A DNA stretch of 40,112 nt from a virus, in the IMG/VR virus record IMGVR_UViG_3300017726_002766, positions 1 through 40,112 of that record. The stretch is one strand, 5' to 3'. Below are positions 1-8,781 of this stretch, piece after piece (the first letter of the stretch is position 1; the number at the start of each line of letters is the position of its first letter). The notes beneath the pieces are model-generated. The model searched no databases, was not told the origin of the DNA, and saw nothing but the letters and a program-made list of their open reading frames with translations. The translations under genes and the position numbers were made by a program.

Positions 1-941
1 ACCGGTGCCGCAACGAAGTTACCGACACTTTTAAGGCCGCCACCGAGCATGCTCAGGCCGCGACCCAAAAGGCTTTGTGGTTTAGGTGGTTTAGGCGCCC
101 TCCCACCTCCACCTCTCCCACCCGCTCCCGCTGCTGCACCGCCTGCTGCCCCTCCCGTTGCACCTTTAGCTAAAGCTGGAAATAACCTACTAATTCCCGG
201 GAGTTTAGAAAATATACTTTTAAAGAATTTACCAACTGATTTAAGTTTGTTAATAAAAAAGTTCTTTATTTTAGAGAAGAAGTTTTTTACTTTATCTATA
301 CCTGATTGTATTAATTTTTTAGCTGCTTGTATCGGTTTAGATTTCATTAAGCCTGTAAAAGCTCTTTTCAATAACCTACCTATACCCTTAATTGCTCTCG
401 TTACTAATCTCTTAACAAATCTAAAAATTGCTTTAGCTGCCTTCTTTAAAACTTTCCACGCTCCCTTAAGTATTTTTCCCGCCAGCCTAAGTAGCCCTTT
501 AAACATAGGTTTTAAAAGTTTACCTAATAATTTCAGGCCTTTTAAGAGCAATTTAAATAATGTTTTAACTATAGTTTTACCAAACGTAGCAAGAAACCCA
601 GCTAAGGCTAGTAGCATGCCAAGGATCCCCTTCTTACCCTTTTTTGTTTCTTCTTTTGCCTCTTTATTAACTGTTCCTGCAGCAACCTCCGCTGGAGTAC
701 TTACCTTAGTTTTACCCTTTGCATCTTTCTCATACTTACCTCTTATCTTATAGTACGTTTCCCAGAATACACTTGTTTCATTTACTAATCGTTGTCTTTC
801 GCCAGATGTCAGTCTAGGATTAGTAGCTTTTTTTCTATTGAAAGTTGAGGCATCTGACTCTATTACATTTTTAGCCACTAACCCATCACCACCATCATTA
901 GCGTTAAGGGCATTTAGTTTACCTAGTACTTCTTGTAACAC
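1..941 (-). CDS. Tape-measure-like virion protein, N-terminal part (runs off left edge)
   Basis: The reading frame stays open from a GTG at 941 to the window edge, about 313 codons. The GTG is chosen because the only nearby ATG frames stop quickly, and a late box lies exactly 5 bases upstream, as at neighbouring genes. After an ordinary N-terminus of about 100 residues there is a long run of basic and hydrophobic helical segments with recurring KxLxKxLKxL-like patterns, then a Gly/Ala/Pro-rich linker with GGAAGG-type sequence. Such a segment is compatible with a tape-measure or tail-lumen protein, and the position downstream of tube and hub genes fits that. No family-specific motif is recognised, so the role is inferred. 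The opposite strand shows a long spurious frame over the same bases. Confidence 0.6.
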   Translation of the reverse strand, partial: MLQEVLGKLNALNANDGGDGLVAKNVIESDASTFNRKKATNPRLTSGERQRLVNETSVFWETYYKIRGKYEKDAKGKTKVSTPAEVAAGTVNKEAKEETKKGKKGILGMLLALAGFLATFGKTIVKTLFKLLLKGLKLLGKLLKPMFKGLLRLAGKILKGAWKVLKKAAKAIFRFVKRLVTRAIKGIGRLLKRAFTGLMKSKPIQAAKKLIQSGIDKVKNFFSKIKNFFINKLKSVGKFFKSIFSKLPGISRLFPALAKGATGGAAGGAAAGAGGRGGGGRAPKPPKPQSLLGRGLSMLGGGLKSVGNFVAAP

Positions 942-946
942 ATATA

Positions 947-954
947 TATTTATT
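947..954 (-). promoter_or_regulatory. Late promoter box before the tape-measure-like gene
   Basis: AATAAATA on the minus strand, 5 bases before the GTG at 941; overlaps the stop codon of the upstream gene. Confidence 0.75.
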
Positions 955-1690
955 CATTGATACTACTATCAAAAAACTCAGAATCGATAGTTAGTTCAAA
1001 ATCTTCTGAAGTTAAAATATTATTATTATAATCATTAATTGTCTCAATGAATGCTGAAACTTCATTATAGATACTTAATGGTAGCTTTTCAACCAACTCC
1101 ATTCTTTCACTTATACGAATATCGGAAAAATCAATAACTTCGTCATCTATTTCTAGAGAAACAATAAATTTTAACAACTCTACGATATAAAGTAGACCTA
1201 CTCCTTGTTTTAAGTCTTCAGATTCGCTATCTATATCTTGCTCTACCTTATTTAGTAAAATGTTCTCCTGCTTAAGGGTAGGTACTTTTAAATTTAGCTT
1301 TAAATTCTTATACTTTACTGAGCTTTTATCTTTTATTTCTAGAGGAATTTTTTTAATATTAGCAAGTATACGCTCGAGATCAATTCGCTCATCCCCATTT
1401 TTTATTTTACCACCTAGAGAATCTTTTCTTAACCCGATAACTATAGGTAATCTATCATAAATCTTTAAATTATCAATATTAGTACTATCCAATACTACCT
1501 TATTTAACGTTCTGCTAAAATTAATAGCACCCTTTAACCCATCTAAAGAAGAAGAAATAAGATCTTTTTGTTGTTTTATAGTTAGTGAAGTGATATCAAT
1601 ATCCTTTTTAAGTGATGGTAGGTATACTTGGCTTTTATCATCGGAAATTTTTTCTAATTTAGAAACAAATGAAGATACGTTTTTACTCAT
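950..1690 (-). CDS. Baseplate hub protein, T4 gp26-like (copy 2)
   Basis: A 246-residue protein probably belonging to the T4 gp26 baseplate hub group. Its C-terminal half has a segment of the form DDEVIDFSDIRISERMELVE followed by KLPLSIYNEV, which lines up with DDQTIDMQSLETEERQDILN and RLPKSVFHLL in the upstream gene. The two are therefore diverged paralogs. The N-terminal parts also align (LTIKQQKDL against VLFKDIRNL). It sits in a late minus-strand run between the other hub gene and the tape-measure-like gene. It has its own late box, which overlaps the stop codon of the upstream gene. Assignment rests on motif memory and position; a general baseplate role is safer than the exact gp26 name. 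Confidence 0.6.
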   Translation of the reverse strand: MSKNVSSFVSKLEKISDDKSQVYLPSLKKDIDITSLTIKQQKDLISSSLDGLKGAINFSRTLNKVVLDSTNIDNLKIYDRLPIVIGLRKDSLGGKIKNGDERIDLERILANIKKIPLEIKDKSSVKYKNLKLNLKVPTLKQENILLNKVEQDIDSESEDLKQGVGLLYIVELLKFIVSLEIDDEVIDFSDIRISERMELVEKLPLSIYNEVSAFIETINDYNNNILTSEDFELTIDSEFFDSSINE

Positions 1691-1695
1691 GATCT

Positions 1696-1703
1696 TATTT
1701 ATC
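1696..1703 (-). promoter_or_regulatory. Late promoter box before the second gp26-like gene
   Basis: GATAAATA, 5 bases before the ATG at 1690. Confidence 0.75.
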
Positions 1704-2490
1704 CGTTATTTTGATTTTGCAAATTTTCATTTTCTTTCTCTACTTCATCTTTATATAGCGAATAATAATCCTCTATCTCGAAATAATTGCAATTTAGCAA
1801 AAAACTTACATCCCCAATCCTTTTACTTAATACAAAAATTATTTCTCTATAATCACTATCAGACATACAATTAAAAATATTATATATAAACATTGGAGTA
1901 GAAGGATTTAAGAGATTTAGATCAATTTTTTTAATATCTAACGACGGTCTTTCTTGTATTACATTAAATTTAAACTTCAATTCGTTTTTATTAATAAACT
2001 TTTCTAGTAAATGAAACACGCTTTTAGGAAGCCTATTAAGTATGTCTTGCCTTTCTTCAGTTTCTAGCGATTGCATATCAATAGTTTGGTCGTCCATTTT
2101 AAGTTCTTTAATACAAGAAAAAATAAAATCCGTATTACCTAAATTAAATTCGTATGGATAATCAAAAGTAACGAATAGATCATCAACCTGCTCAGTAACT
2201 TCAATTTCATCAAAGCTACCTACATTTTTATTAATATAGTCTAAGCTAACATTAATATTACCTTTATTAGAACCTACGCTTATATTCTCCCCTACGCACT
2301 TTTCTCTCAAGATCATGTACGCTTTAAATTTTTCAGCTACGTTAAGATTTTTAGAGATAATAAATTGCTCTAAGAACTCTATATTCCCTCTAAGAGTGCT
2401 ATCACTATACAACGTAAGGTTACGTATGTCTTTAAACAATACCTCCTTTACCTCTACCTCTCTATTATTAAGGTTAAATGTAAAGTTCAT
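1699..2490 (-). CDS. Baseplate hub protein, T4 gp26-like (copy 1)
   Basis: A 263-residue protein, paralogous to the next gene downstream. It shows the beta-rich N-terminus (VEVKEVLFKDIRNLTLYSD) and the C-terminal pattern DDQTIDMQSLETEER ... LPKSVFHLLEKFI seen in T4-type gp26 hub proteins. It ends with an Asn/Glu/Gln-rich tail. No good late box is seen before its start (TTAATTAT at the expected place), so it is probably read from the upstream tube-like gene, 9 bases away. The function is structural, at the tail baseplate hub; the specific gp26 assignment is inferred. Confidence 0.6.
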   Translation of the reverse strand: MNFTFNLNNREVEVKEVLFKDIRNLTLYSDSTLRGNIEFLEQFIISKNLNVAEKFKAYMILREKCVGENISVGSNKGNINVSLDYINKNVGSFDEIEVTEQVDDLFVTFDYPYEFNLGNTDFIFSCIKELKMDDQTIDMQSLETEERQDILNRLPKSVFHLLEKFINKNELKFKFNVIQERPSLDIKKIDLNLLNPSTPMFIYNIFNCMSDSDYREIIFVLSKRIGDVSFLLNCNYFEIEDYYSLYKDEVEKENENLQNQNNG

Positions 2491-2499
2491 ATAATATAA

Positions 2500-3090
2500 T
2501 TAAGTCTGTCTATAATTTTTACAAGCGAATGTTACGGTCTTTTGAATATATTCACCAGGACCTCTTGTTAGGCTATAACCTTCACAGGTAGTTGGAAAAG
2601 CATCTTCAAACACGTAACCTTTTCGTCGCCTTAATCTATTATCATACTGTGTTAATGTGATGGTAGATTTAAGACCTTGATTGATTAACCCATCTATTCC
2701 TAGAGCTATAGTCCATGGTCTAAAAAATGTATGCTCCAAATCGGTATCAGTTTCTAAGAAATTAACTGTTATATTTCTAGTTAAGAAACTTTCACGTTGA
2801 GTAATACCATATCCAGGTAAAAACCCTCCTCTATTCTCTTGACCAAAGTCGCTAAAAGAAGATTGTTCGGAGGGGATAGTAACTTCAGAAGCAACTAAAA
2901 TATCTCCGTTCCTACTAAAACTATTAGGTATCTGAGACGCTCTCCAAAATTCACCCCCTTTAGATAGAGCTTGATTTACTGCACCTATAACGTTACTTTC
3001 TATATTAACTTTCCAGAGAAATGGATGTGAAAGAAAGTATTTAGTATCGTTACTAAATGCCTGTAAGAAGGAATTTATTTCATTGGCCAT
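2500..3090 (-). CDS. Tail-tube-like virion protein
   Basis: A 196-residue protein encoded directly after the tail tube gene. Its composition and length (beta-rich, no signal peptide, conserved-looking segment FFRPWTIALGIDGL, C-terminal VTFACKNYRQT) resemble the tube-fold proteins that T4-like phages carry next to gp19. It could be a second tube or baseplate-tube initiator subunit. The late box is 6 bases before the ATG. I do not recognise a named T4 equivalent, and the tube-fold call comes from size, position and the general pattern. Confidence 0.5.
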   Translation of the reverse strand: MANEINSFLQAFSNDTKYFLSHPFLWKVNIESNVIGAVNQALSKGGEFWRASQIPNSFSRNGDILVASEVTIPSEQSSFSDFGQENRGGFLPGYGITQRESFLTRNITVNFLETDTDLEHTFFRPWTIALGIDGLINQGLKSTITLTQYDNRLRRRKGYVFEDAFPTTCEGYSLTRGPGEYIQKTVTFACKNYRQT

Positions 3091-3096
3091 TATATA

Positions 3097-3104
3097 TATT
3101 TAAT
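3097..3104 (-). promoter_or_regulatory. Late promoter box before the tube-like gene
   Basis: ATTAAATA, 6 bases before the ATG at 3090. Confidence 0.72.
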
Positions 3105-3116
3105 GGCTAATATCGA

Positions 3117-3650
3117 TTAGCTAAAATCTCTGTAGAAGTGATATGCAAAAGTCGCTGTAAAGTTTAATATATCTCCTGTACCATCTGCTATACTATATCC
3201 AATATCACCAACATCTCTTACAGATGCACCTACTAATTCAATAGTTTTTATTGTAGTAAGATCTTTATTAATTACATCTAATGCAATAATAGATTCGTCG
3301 CCTGGCATGCCATATTGACCTGTAGAAGTTTCGTTGTTAAAAACATTGCGTGAAGCTAGTTCAAACTTAGATCTTAAATCTATGTTTTCATCATGGAAGA
3401 ATTCAATTGAATAACCTGCAGCATTTGCGTAAGTAGATCTTCCCGGTACGTGAAACTCTTGACCGAAGTAGTTAACAGTCTTATCCTCAATCGTACGACC
3501 TGGTAATGCAGCTGTTTTAGCATATAGAAGATCAGTCTCACCATCAAATGAGACACCCTCAACATTGATCTGCTTTACTCTTAATAAAAAGTCTCTTGCA
3601 AATTGCTTTTCAGCTGCCCTTGAGAAGAAGTTTTGAATTGTAGTTGCCAT
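3117..3650 (-). CDS. gp19: Tail tube protein gp19
   Basis: A 177-residue protein with the typical gp19 layout: a short N-terminus (MATTIQNFFSRAAEKQFARD), then FLLRVKQINVEG, an ALPGRTIEDKTVNYFGQEF segment and a C-terminal FTATFAYHFYRDF strand. T4 gp19 is about 163 residues, so length fits. It forms the inner tube of the contractile tail, through which DNA passes. It lies immediately downstream of the sheath gene on the same strand, as in T4, and has its own late box 5 bases before ATG. Confidence 0.85.
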   Translation of the reverse strand: MATTIQNFFSRAAEKQFARDFLLRVKQINVEGVSFDGETDLLYAKTAALPGRTIEDKTVNYFGQEFHVPGRSTYANAAGYSIEFFHDENIDLRSKFELASRNVFNNETSTGQYGMPGDESIIALDVINKDLTTIKTIELVGASVRDVGDIGYSIADGTGDILNFTATFAYHFYRDFS

Positions 3651-3655
3651 AATAG

Positions 3656-3663
3656 TATTTAAT
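3656..3663 (-). promoter_or_regulatory. Late promoter box before gp19
   Basis: ATTAAATA, 5 bases before the ATG at 3650. Confidence 0.75.
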
Positions 3664-3675
3664 TGTTATTTTGTA

Positions 3676-6426
3676 TTAACCGATGATTTCTTCGAAGTTA
3701 GCGTCAGTTCTTGTAGCGTAGAAGTTAACTAAGATAAACTCAGCAGTTCTAACTGGCTTAATGTAAATATCTACTACCAATTCATTTGCGTCAATAACCT
3801 CTGGTGTGTTATTTCTTTCATCACAAACAATCAAGTAATCGTAAATACCTTCGTTATTTTTCGCTCTTTCGAATAGTGGGGTTAAAGTATTAATAAGTCT
3901 CTGTCTAGTAAACTCTGTATTTTGTTCAAATACGAAGAATCTAGAAGCTTTCTTAGTAGGTCTTTCAAGTGCTAAGAACAACCTTCTAACGTTAATTCTA
4001 TCAAATGCACTTGGCTTCTTACTAAGTGTCTTTTGACCGAATATAACTTGACCTTGATTAGGGAAGCTTGCTACAGGGTTAATATTAGCCTTGTAAAGTT
4101 CATCTCTTTGCTTCTGGTTAGGATTAACTGCAAGATCGTTAGCGAATTGAATTAACCCTCTGGTAAATCCAGCTGGAGCAAACCATGGGAAGTTTGCAGC
4201 ATCTGTTCTAGCCATTGCTGCACCTGCAAAGCCTGAGAATGGAACGAATACCTGTCTACCTGAAAAACTATCGTAAACTAACGGCCATTGTGCATAAACC
4301 GCTGCGTAAGAAGTATTTTCATTCTCAAACTGGTGGCGAATCGGCCAGTAAACATCTGTTTGGAAGTTTCTTAACTTGTTATCAAGAACTCTTGAATCTT
4401 CTCCTGTTACTAGAATCTGACGTAATACATCCGCTACAAAGATACAATCACCTCTCTGGCCTCCAAGGAATGGTGCTGTACAGAACCTTTCAAACTTATT
4501 AAAGATTGTAGAGTAGTTGTTTCTTAAATCTCTTGCATCTCCACCAATATCATTACTAGTGCGTAATCCATTAACAGCGCCTAATAGCTTTGTACTACTA
4601 TTATACTCATCGTAATATGCTGTCTCAGCAGCAGAAGCAGCTGCATAAACTGTACCCAGTCCCCCTTCAACAACAACGTCAATATCGTATAACTCATCGT
4701 TACTAATTCCTTCTAACGCTCTATCTACTTTAGAAGGAATATCGCCTAAGACCTTGTCTGTGATTTTACTATTAACAAAAGCGCCTGCAGCGTAAAGATT
4801 TTCAGCTTTACCTAACTGCGCGTTAAGCTCTGTAAATTTAGAATTATCAATACCGGATATATTAGAGGCAACAGCCTCCAGCTGTGTAGTATTAACTCTT
4901 AACTTCTTAGTCGGCTTACCATCTACCATGGCATCGGAACCATTAAAGTAATTCGAAATATATGGATTAACTAGTAATTTAACGTTTCTTGAATTACTAT
5001 CTCTCGTTTGGAGGAAGAATGGATTATTAGGACCTCCGGTAGGATTAAGTTGCTGTCTATAATAGTTAGCTGATCCTACCATACCTTCTTCAAGAACGTA
5101 ATCTAGCTTAAATGCTTCATTAGCAAAGATCGATTTGCGAAGTTTAAATACTCCAACGTTCAGAACATCATCATCTTCTCTACCATCGATGTTGTAATCT
5201 GTGAGATTTTCCATTACTTCCGATACTGTATTGGCAGTACCACGTGGAGTTGCAGATAAACTAAATTGTAATACACCTTTAGGTACCGTTGTGTAATTGG
5301 TGAGAGTGCTAGATGCAGCTGCATCAACCGATTTAACATCTAAAATAGAATCGAAATTAGAGTCTGGATTAATGTTAGTATTATCAGCAATACCTAAGTA
5401 GTATCCTTCGAACTGGCTATTAATAGTTGTTTGAGCCTTATTAAGTACAACCAAACCAGCTTTTCCAATAGTACTTACATCAGCAAAGGAATCTTTAGCA
5501 CCGGCAGTTGCCGACCAATCCCAGCCAGCACCTTCTGTCGCGCTAAGATATTGACTTTCAGTAAGTTCAAGGTGTGTAGGCTCTCCTAATACATATGTTC
5601 CTGATAATACATCTAAGTCAGTAGTAACTACTTGCTCAGTTGCAAAGTTAGTATTACCGCTTATCGTAAACGAGTTATCTGCGTTATTACTATAAGGGAA
5701 ATTAACAGCTGGTGTAGATGTAGCCGATCCTCCAGAATCAACAGAACTAACACCAATGGTTACTGTACTACCGTCAGTTGTGATTGTGCCATAATTAGCA
5801 GCATCTGGTGCACTATCAAGCACGGGCTGAAGAACGGTTTTTACTCTAGCCGCTGCTGCAGCTTTAGTTAATGTCGCAGTAGGTATTGTAATAAGTACAT
5901 CAGGTGCAGTAGAATAACCACCAGTTGCATCACCATTGTCTAATGTACTAAAGCCTACCGTGGATAAAGCACCAGTCGTGGATCTAAAAGAAAATGTAGC
6001 GCCAGACAGTGCGTTATTTACTGCGCCGGCATTAGGATATGTGAAAGTTAAATCATAACCACTAAGAGTACTACCCTCTGTAACTGGGTTGGTAACTGTT
6101 CTTACTGGATATACTAAGGCGGAATACTTGGATCCGAAACCATCACCACTACCAATTCCATATGGAAGTCTAGAAGCGTAAACATTACCTGGTGAATTAA
6201 GTAATTCGCTTATAGAGTAGTAAAAATATCTTTCTGCTGAATTAGTAGGAGTACCAAATACACGGTCTAACTCTTGCTTAGTAGTAATTTTTAAGACTTC
6301 ATCCAAAGGTCCTTGCTGAGCAAATCCTGTAATATAAAAATTTGTACCTATATTCTGTGGTGCGATAAGAGATAAATCCGTTTCTCTTATTTCAACACCT
6401 GGTGAGGTGATAGTTCTTTGAGCCAT
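3676..6426 (-). CDS. gp18: Tail sheath protein gp18, enlarged
   Basis: A 916-residue contractile tail sheath. The N-terminus (ITSPGVEIRETDLS, then GFAQQGPLDEV) and the C-terminal domain (NVRRLFLALERPTKKASRFF, FTRQRLINTLTPLFE, DIYIKPVRTAEFILVNF) are diagnostic of gp18. T4 gp18 is 659 residues. The extra length sits mainly after residue about 100, where a Ser/Thr/Gly-rich beta-type stretch to about residue 300 (for example STVTIGVSSVDSGGSATST) looks like one or more surface domains inserted into the outer face. The gene is followed by the tube gene, the usual order. A late box precedes it by 5 bases. Confidence 0.93.
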   Translation of the reverse strand: MAQRTITSPGVEIRETDLSLIAPQNIGTNFYITGFAQQGPLDEVLKITTKQELDRVFGTPTNSAERYFYYSISELLNSPGNVYASRLPYGIGSGDGFGSKYSALVYPVRTVTNPVTEGSTLSGYDLTFTYPNAGAVNNALSGATFSFRSTTGALSTVGFSTLDNGDATGGYSTAPDVLITIPTATLTKAAAAARVKTVLQPVLDSAPDAANYGTITTDGSTVTIGVSSVDSGGSATSTPAVNFPYSNNADNSFTISGNTNFATEQVVTTDLDVLSGTYVLGEPTHLELTESQYLSATEGAGWDWSATAGAKDSFADVSTIGKAGLVVLNKAQTTINSQFEGYYLGIADNTNINPDSNFDSILDVKSVDAAASSTLTNYTTVPKGVLQFSLSATPRGTANTVSEVMENLTDYNIDGREDDDVLNVGVFKLRKSIFANEAFKLDYVLEEGMVGSANYYRQQLNPTGGPNNPFFLQTRDSNSRNVKLLVNPYISNYFNGSDAMVDGKPTKKLRVNTTQLEAVASNISGIDNSKFTELNAQLGKAENLYAAGAFVNSKITDKVLGDIPSKVDRALEGISNDELYDIDVVVEGGLGTVYAAASAAETAYYDEYNSSTKLLGAVNGLRTSNDIGGDARDLRNNYSTIFNKFERFCTAPFLGGQRGDCIFVADVLRQILVTGEDSRVLDNKLRNFQTDVYWPIRHQFENENTSYAAVYAQWPLVYDSFSGRQVFVPFSGFAGAAMARTDAANFPWFAPAGFTRGLIQFANDLAVNPNQKQRDELYKANINPVASFPNQGQVIFGQKTLSKKPSAFDRINVRRLFLALERPTKKASRFFVFEQNTEFTRQRLINTLTPLFERAKNNEGIYDYLIVCDERNNTPEVIDANELVVDIYIKPVRTAEFILVNFYATRTDANFEEIIG

Positions 6427-6431
6427 AAAAT

Positions 6432-6439
6432 TATTTATT
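6432..6439 (-). promoter_or_regulatory. Late promoter box before gp18
   Basis: AATAAATA, 5 bases before the ATG at 6426. Confidence 0.78.
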
Positions 6440-6458
6440 TAAATTCGGCCCAAAAAAC

Positions 6459-7043
6459 TCAAAAATCTACTAATTCAGTGTGAAGTTGTGAATAAACAAA
6501 GGTAAATCCGGAAACTATCTCATCTGTATTTTGATAGTCATAATCAATTGAATCGATAGATGTTGGAAATGCCTTGGTATAGGTAAATTTTATTCTGTCG
6601 TTATTAAATTCATCCTTTCCCTTTATTGTAAGGTTTGTTTGATAATCAGCAAAGTTTTTGTCAACATTAATTTCCCTAGCATTATATCTACCTTCTCTTT
6701 GATCATGTAAAAGATTTAACCAATTATATAAGACCCAGTAATTTTTATATTCATTATCAATTTTAAATTTAACATTTACAGGAGGGTATGAATTTTTTGA
6801 ATGAGATGAAAGGTATAGTGTATTTCCAGCGTACCTATTTTCGACTGCGGGTACTGTTATTTCCGGTACTGCTGTGCCATATATTGAGAATTGTACAGAA
6901 TCCGGTACTATAGATATGCTATCACTTTTAAAATTCGAACTAAATCGCTTATCCTTTAAAATTGGTGGTACGTCAAAAATTAAAAGAAATTTATCAGTTC
7001 TAGACTTATTAAGAATAGATTGAGGTGTAGCGTTTCTTGCCAT
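6459..7043 (-). CDS. Tube-fold tail or baseplate protein
   Basis: A 194-residue protein between the terminase and sheath genes. It opens with a segment SRTDKFLLIFDVPPILKD, then DSVQFSIYGTAVPEITVPA, RYAGNTLYLSSHS and YWVLYNWLNLLHD. I recall similar conserved proteins at this position in marine T4-like phages, and the pattern resembles gp19/gp54-type tube-fold proteins. It has no recognisable catalytic motif. It probably is a minor tail-tube or tail-completion component. A late box lies 5 bases before the start. Confidence 0.55.
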   Translation of the reverse strand: MARNATPQSILNKSRTDKFLLIFDVPPILKDKRFSSNFKSDSISIVPDSVQFSIYGTAVPEITVPAVENRYAGNTLYLSSHSKNSYPPVNVKFKIDNEYKNYWVLYNWLNLLHDQREGRYNAREINVDKNFADYQTNLTIKGKDEFNNDRIKFTYTKAFPTSIDSIDYDYQNTDEIVSGFTFVYSQLHTELVDF

Positions 7044-7048
7044 GACTA

Positions 7049-7056
7049 TATTTATT
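7049..7056 (-). promoter_or_regulatory. Late promoter box before the tube-fold gene
   Basis: AATAAATA, 5 bases before the ATG at 7043, touching the terminase stop codon. Confidence 0.78.
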
Positions 7057-8749
7057 ACTGAAGAGGGGTAAACCCATTCATTTCTAATTCTGCCATATCA
7101 TCTTCCGCTTGATTATCACCCATACCAAATACAACAGGAGGCAGCATATTATTCGATCCTACTACTTCGTTATCTGAATATATAGAAGTCGCATCTTCAA
7201 AGTATTGAATACCATAATCCATAGGTTCTAATACTAGAGGCTTACCCATATCATCTAACTCTATTATTTCAAAGAAACGTTCTGTAATCTCCTTTTCTAA
7301 TATGAATAGAGAATAAAGTGTAGCCATTACCTTATCATCATGATAACCTTGTCTTGCTTTCCAGGTTCCATTAGGATATCTAACGAACGATTTTAATTCT
7401 TTGAGCGTTTCTTCATCCCGAATAGTAACAGAACGCGCTTCATTAATATAATAGCGCATATTAAGAACACCTTTATATTTAGTGTTTGTATGCGCTATCA
7501 TACCTTGCATTACCTTTCTCCTATGCGCCGCAGCATTTCCATATGATACAAGCTTTTCATAACCATAGTCGTTTGCCAATCTATCTACCACTTGCGCCCC
7601 AGGTCCATTTCTCTCTATTAAAGCTAATGGAGAACCATAGTTACGTAAAATAGAATATACCTTATTAGTATATTCTGCTGGAGGTATCTTATTATTATTA
7701 TAGCATGCTACTTGTCTAATATCTCTTAAATCAGTAATATCGAATATTTGAATTACGGAAGAATCAACTCCTACACCTTCTGCCGTATCCACCCCTGCAG
7801 CGTATACTCTAGAGGAATCTGCTTCTTCCCAAATTTTATAATGACCATCATCTAAAACTATTTTTGGTTCGCAAACCTGCGTCTGCATCTTTTCAAATAA
7901 CTCATCATCAATAGAAGATTCACCTGAATTTATAAACTGACAACAAAATTCTTGAAGCCAAGCATCATGTGAGCCTATAGCTTGTTTAGTATTATTAGCC
8001 CATACCTCATCTCTACCTGGTACCTCATCCCATAAAATTCTATCATAAGCCCAACCATTTTCACCAGACTCAGCACCAGCATATAATTTATAAAATAGAT
8101 TATCAGTACCGTTAGCAGTTGAACAAACAAATACCTTAGACTTTTTAGAAGATGTAATAACCGGAAAGACCGACTTCCAAAACTCTTCTACTAAGTGAGG
8201 CTCAATAAATGCCATCTCATCAATAACAAGGCAGTTGACAGATTGACCACGAGCAGCTGTACCAGTAGTAGTTGTAATACCAATACGTGATCCATTCTCT
8301 AACGTCATAGATGTCTTAGCATATTCCTTTACTGGGGATTTTAACCAGTTAGGTAACTCCTCATAAGCCATTCTAATTCGTTGGAAGATTTCTATCGCGG
8401 TCGCCTCTTTGTTAGCTACTAATAATATTCTCTGATCACTATTAAAGATAGCCTGCCATAGAATATAAATGGTCATCATAGTCGATTTACCTATCTGACG
8501 TGAAGCTAGTTGAATAAAGAATCTATTGTCTCTCATCTTTCTAAGAGCTCTCTTTTGAGCTTTATACAACTCAATCTTTTCACGACCTCGATCTAGGTTG
8601 ACAATATAAAAGAAATTTTCCGCAAAGTATAAAATGTTTTTATGCGCTTTTGTTAAAGCTTTTACTTGTTCTTTGGTATATTCGCCCTTCCAATTAACGT
8701 TGGGTAAGTTTTTATTACCCATATAATACATATTATCCTGCTGAGGCAT
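7055..8749 (-). CDS. gp17: Terminase large subunit gp17
   Basis: The 564-residue DNA-packaging motor. The ATPase part shows Walker A near residues 83-90 (SRQIGKST) and Walker B LVIDEMAF near 174-181, followed by CSTANG. The C-terminal RNase H-like nuclease shows AGVDTAEGVGVDSSV, LALIERNGPG and HDDKVMATLYSLF, which supply the acidic metal ligands. T4 gp17 is 610 residues. It docks on the portal and cuts concatemeric DNA. It leads the minus-strand tail cluster, and its start faces the plus-strand head genes across 32 bases that hold two divergent late boxes. The small terminase subunit is not in the window. Confidence 0.95.
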   Translation of the reverse strand: MPQQDNMYYMGNKNLPNVNWKGEYTKEQVKALTKAHKNILYFAENFFYIVNLDRGREKIELYKAQKRALRKMRDNRFFIQLASRQIGKSTMMTIYILWQAIFNSDQRILLVANKEATAIEIFQRIRMAYEELPNWLKSPVKEYAKTSMTLENGSRIGITTTTGTAARGQSVNCLVIDEMAFIEPHLVEEFWKSVFPVITSSKKSKVFVCSTANGTDNLFYKLYAGAESGENGWAYDRILWDEVPGRDEVWANNTKQAIGSHDAWLQEFCCQFINSGESSIDDELFEKMQTQVCEPKIVLDDGHYKIWEEADSSRVYAAGVDTAEGVGVDSSVIQIFDITDLRDIRQVACYNNNKIPPAEYTNKVYSILRNYGSPLALIERNGPGAQVVDRLANDYGYEKLVSYGNAAAHRRKVMQGMIAHTNTKYKGVLNMRYYINEARSVTIRDEETLKELKSFVRYPNGTWKARQGYHDDKVMATLYSLFILEKEITERFFEIIELDDMGKPLVLEPMDYGIQYFEDATSIYSDNEVVGSNNMLPPVVFGMGDNQAEDDMAELEMNGFTPLQ

Positions 8750-8755
8750 GTAAAA

Positions 8756-8763
8756 TATTTATC
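8756..8763 (-). promoter_or_regulatory. Late promoter box before gp17
   Basis: GATAAATA, 6 bases before the ATG at 8749; back to back with the box at 8769. Confidence 0.75.
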
Positions 8764-8768
8764 TCTAG

Positions 8769-8776
8769 TATAAATA
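8769..8776 (+). promoter_or_regulatory. Late promoter box before the acidic head gene
   Basis: Perfect TATAAATA, 5 bases before the ATG at 8782. Confidence 0.88.
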
Positions 8777-8781
8777 ATTGT

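Noticed and set aside
49-753. Long plus-strand open frame, Pro/Leu/Ala-rich
   Set aside because: It is the reverse image of the tape-measure-like minus-strand gene, which has a late box and fits the direction of the tail cluster.
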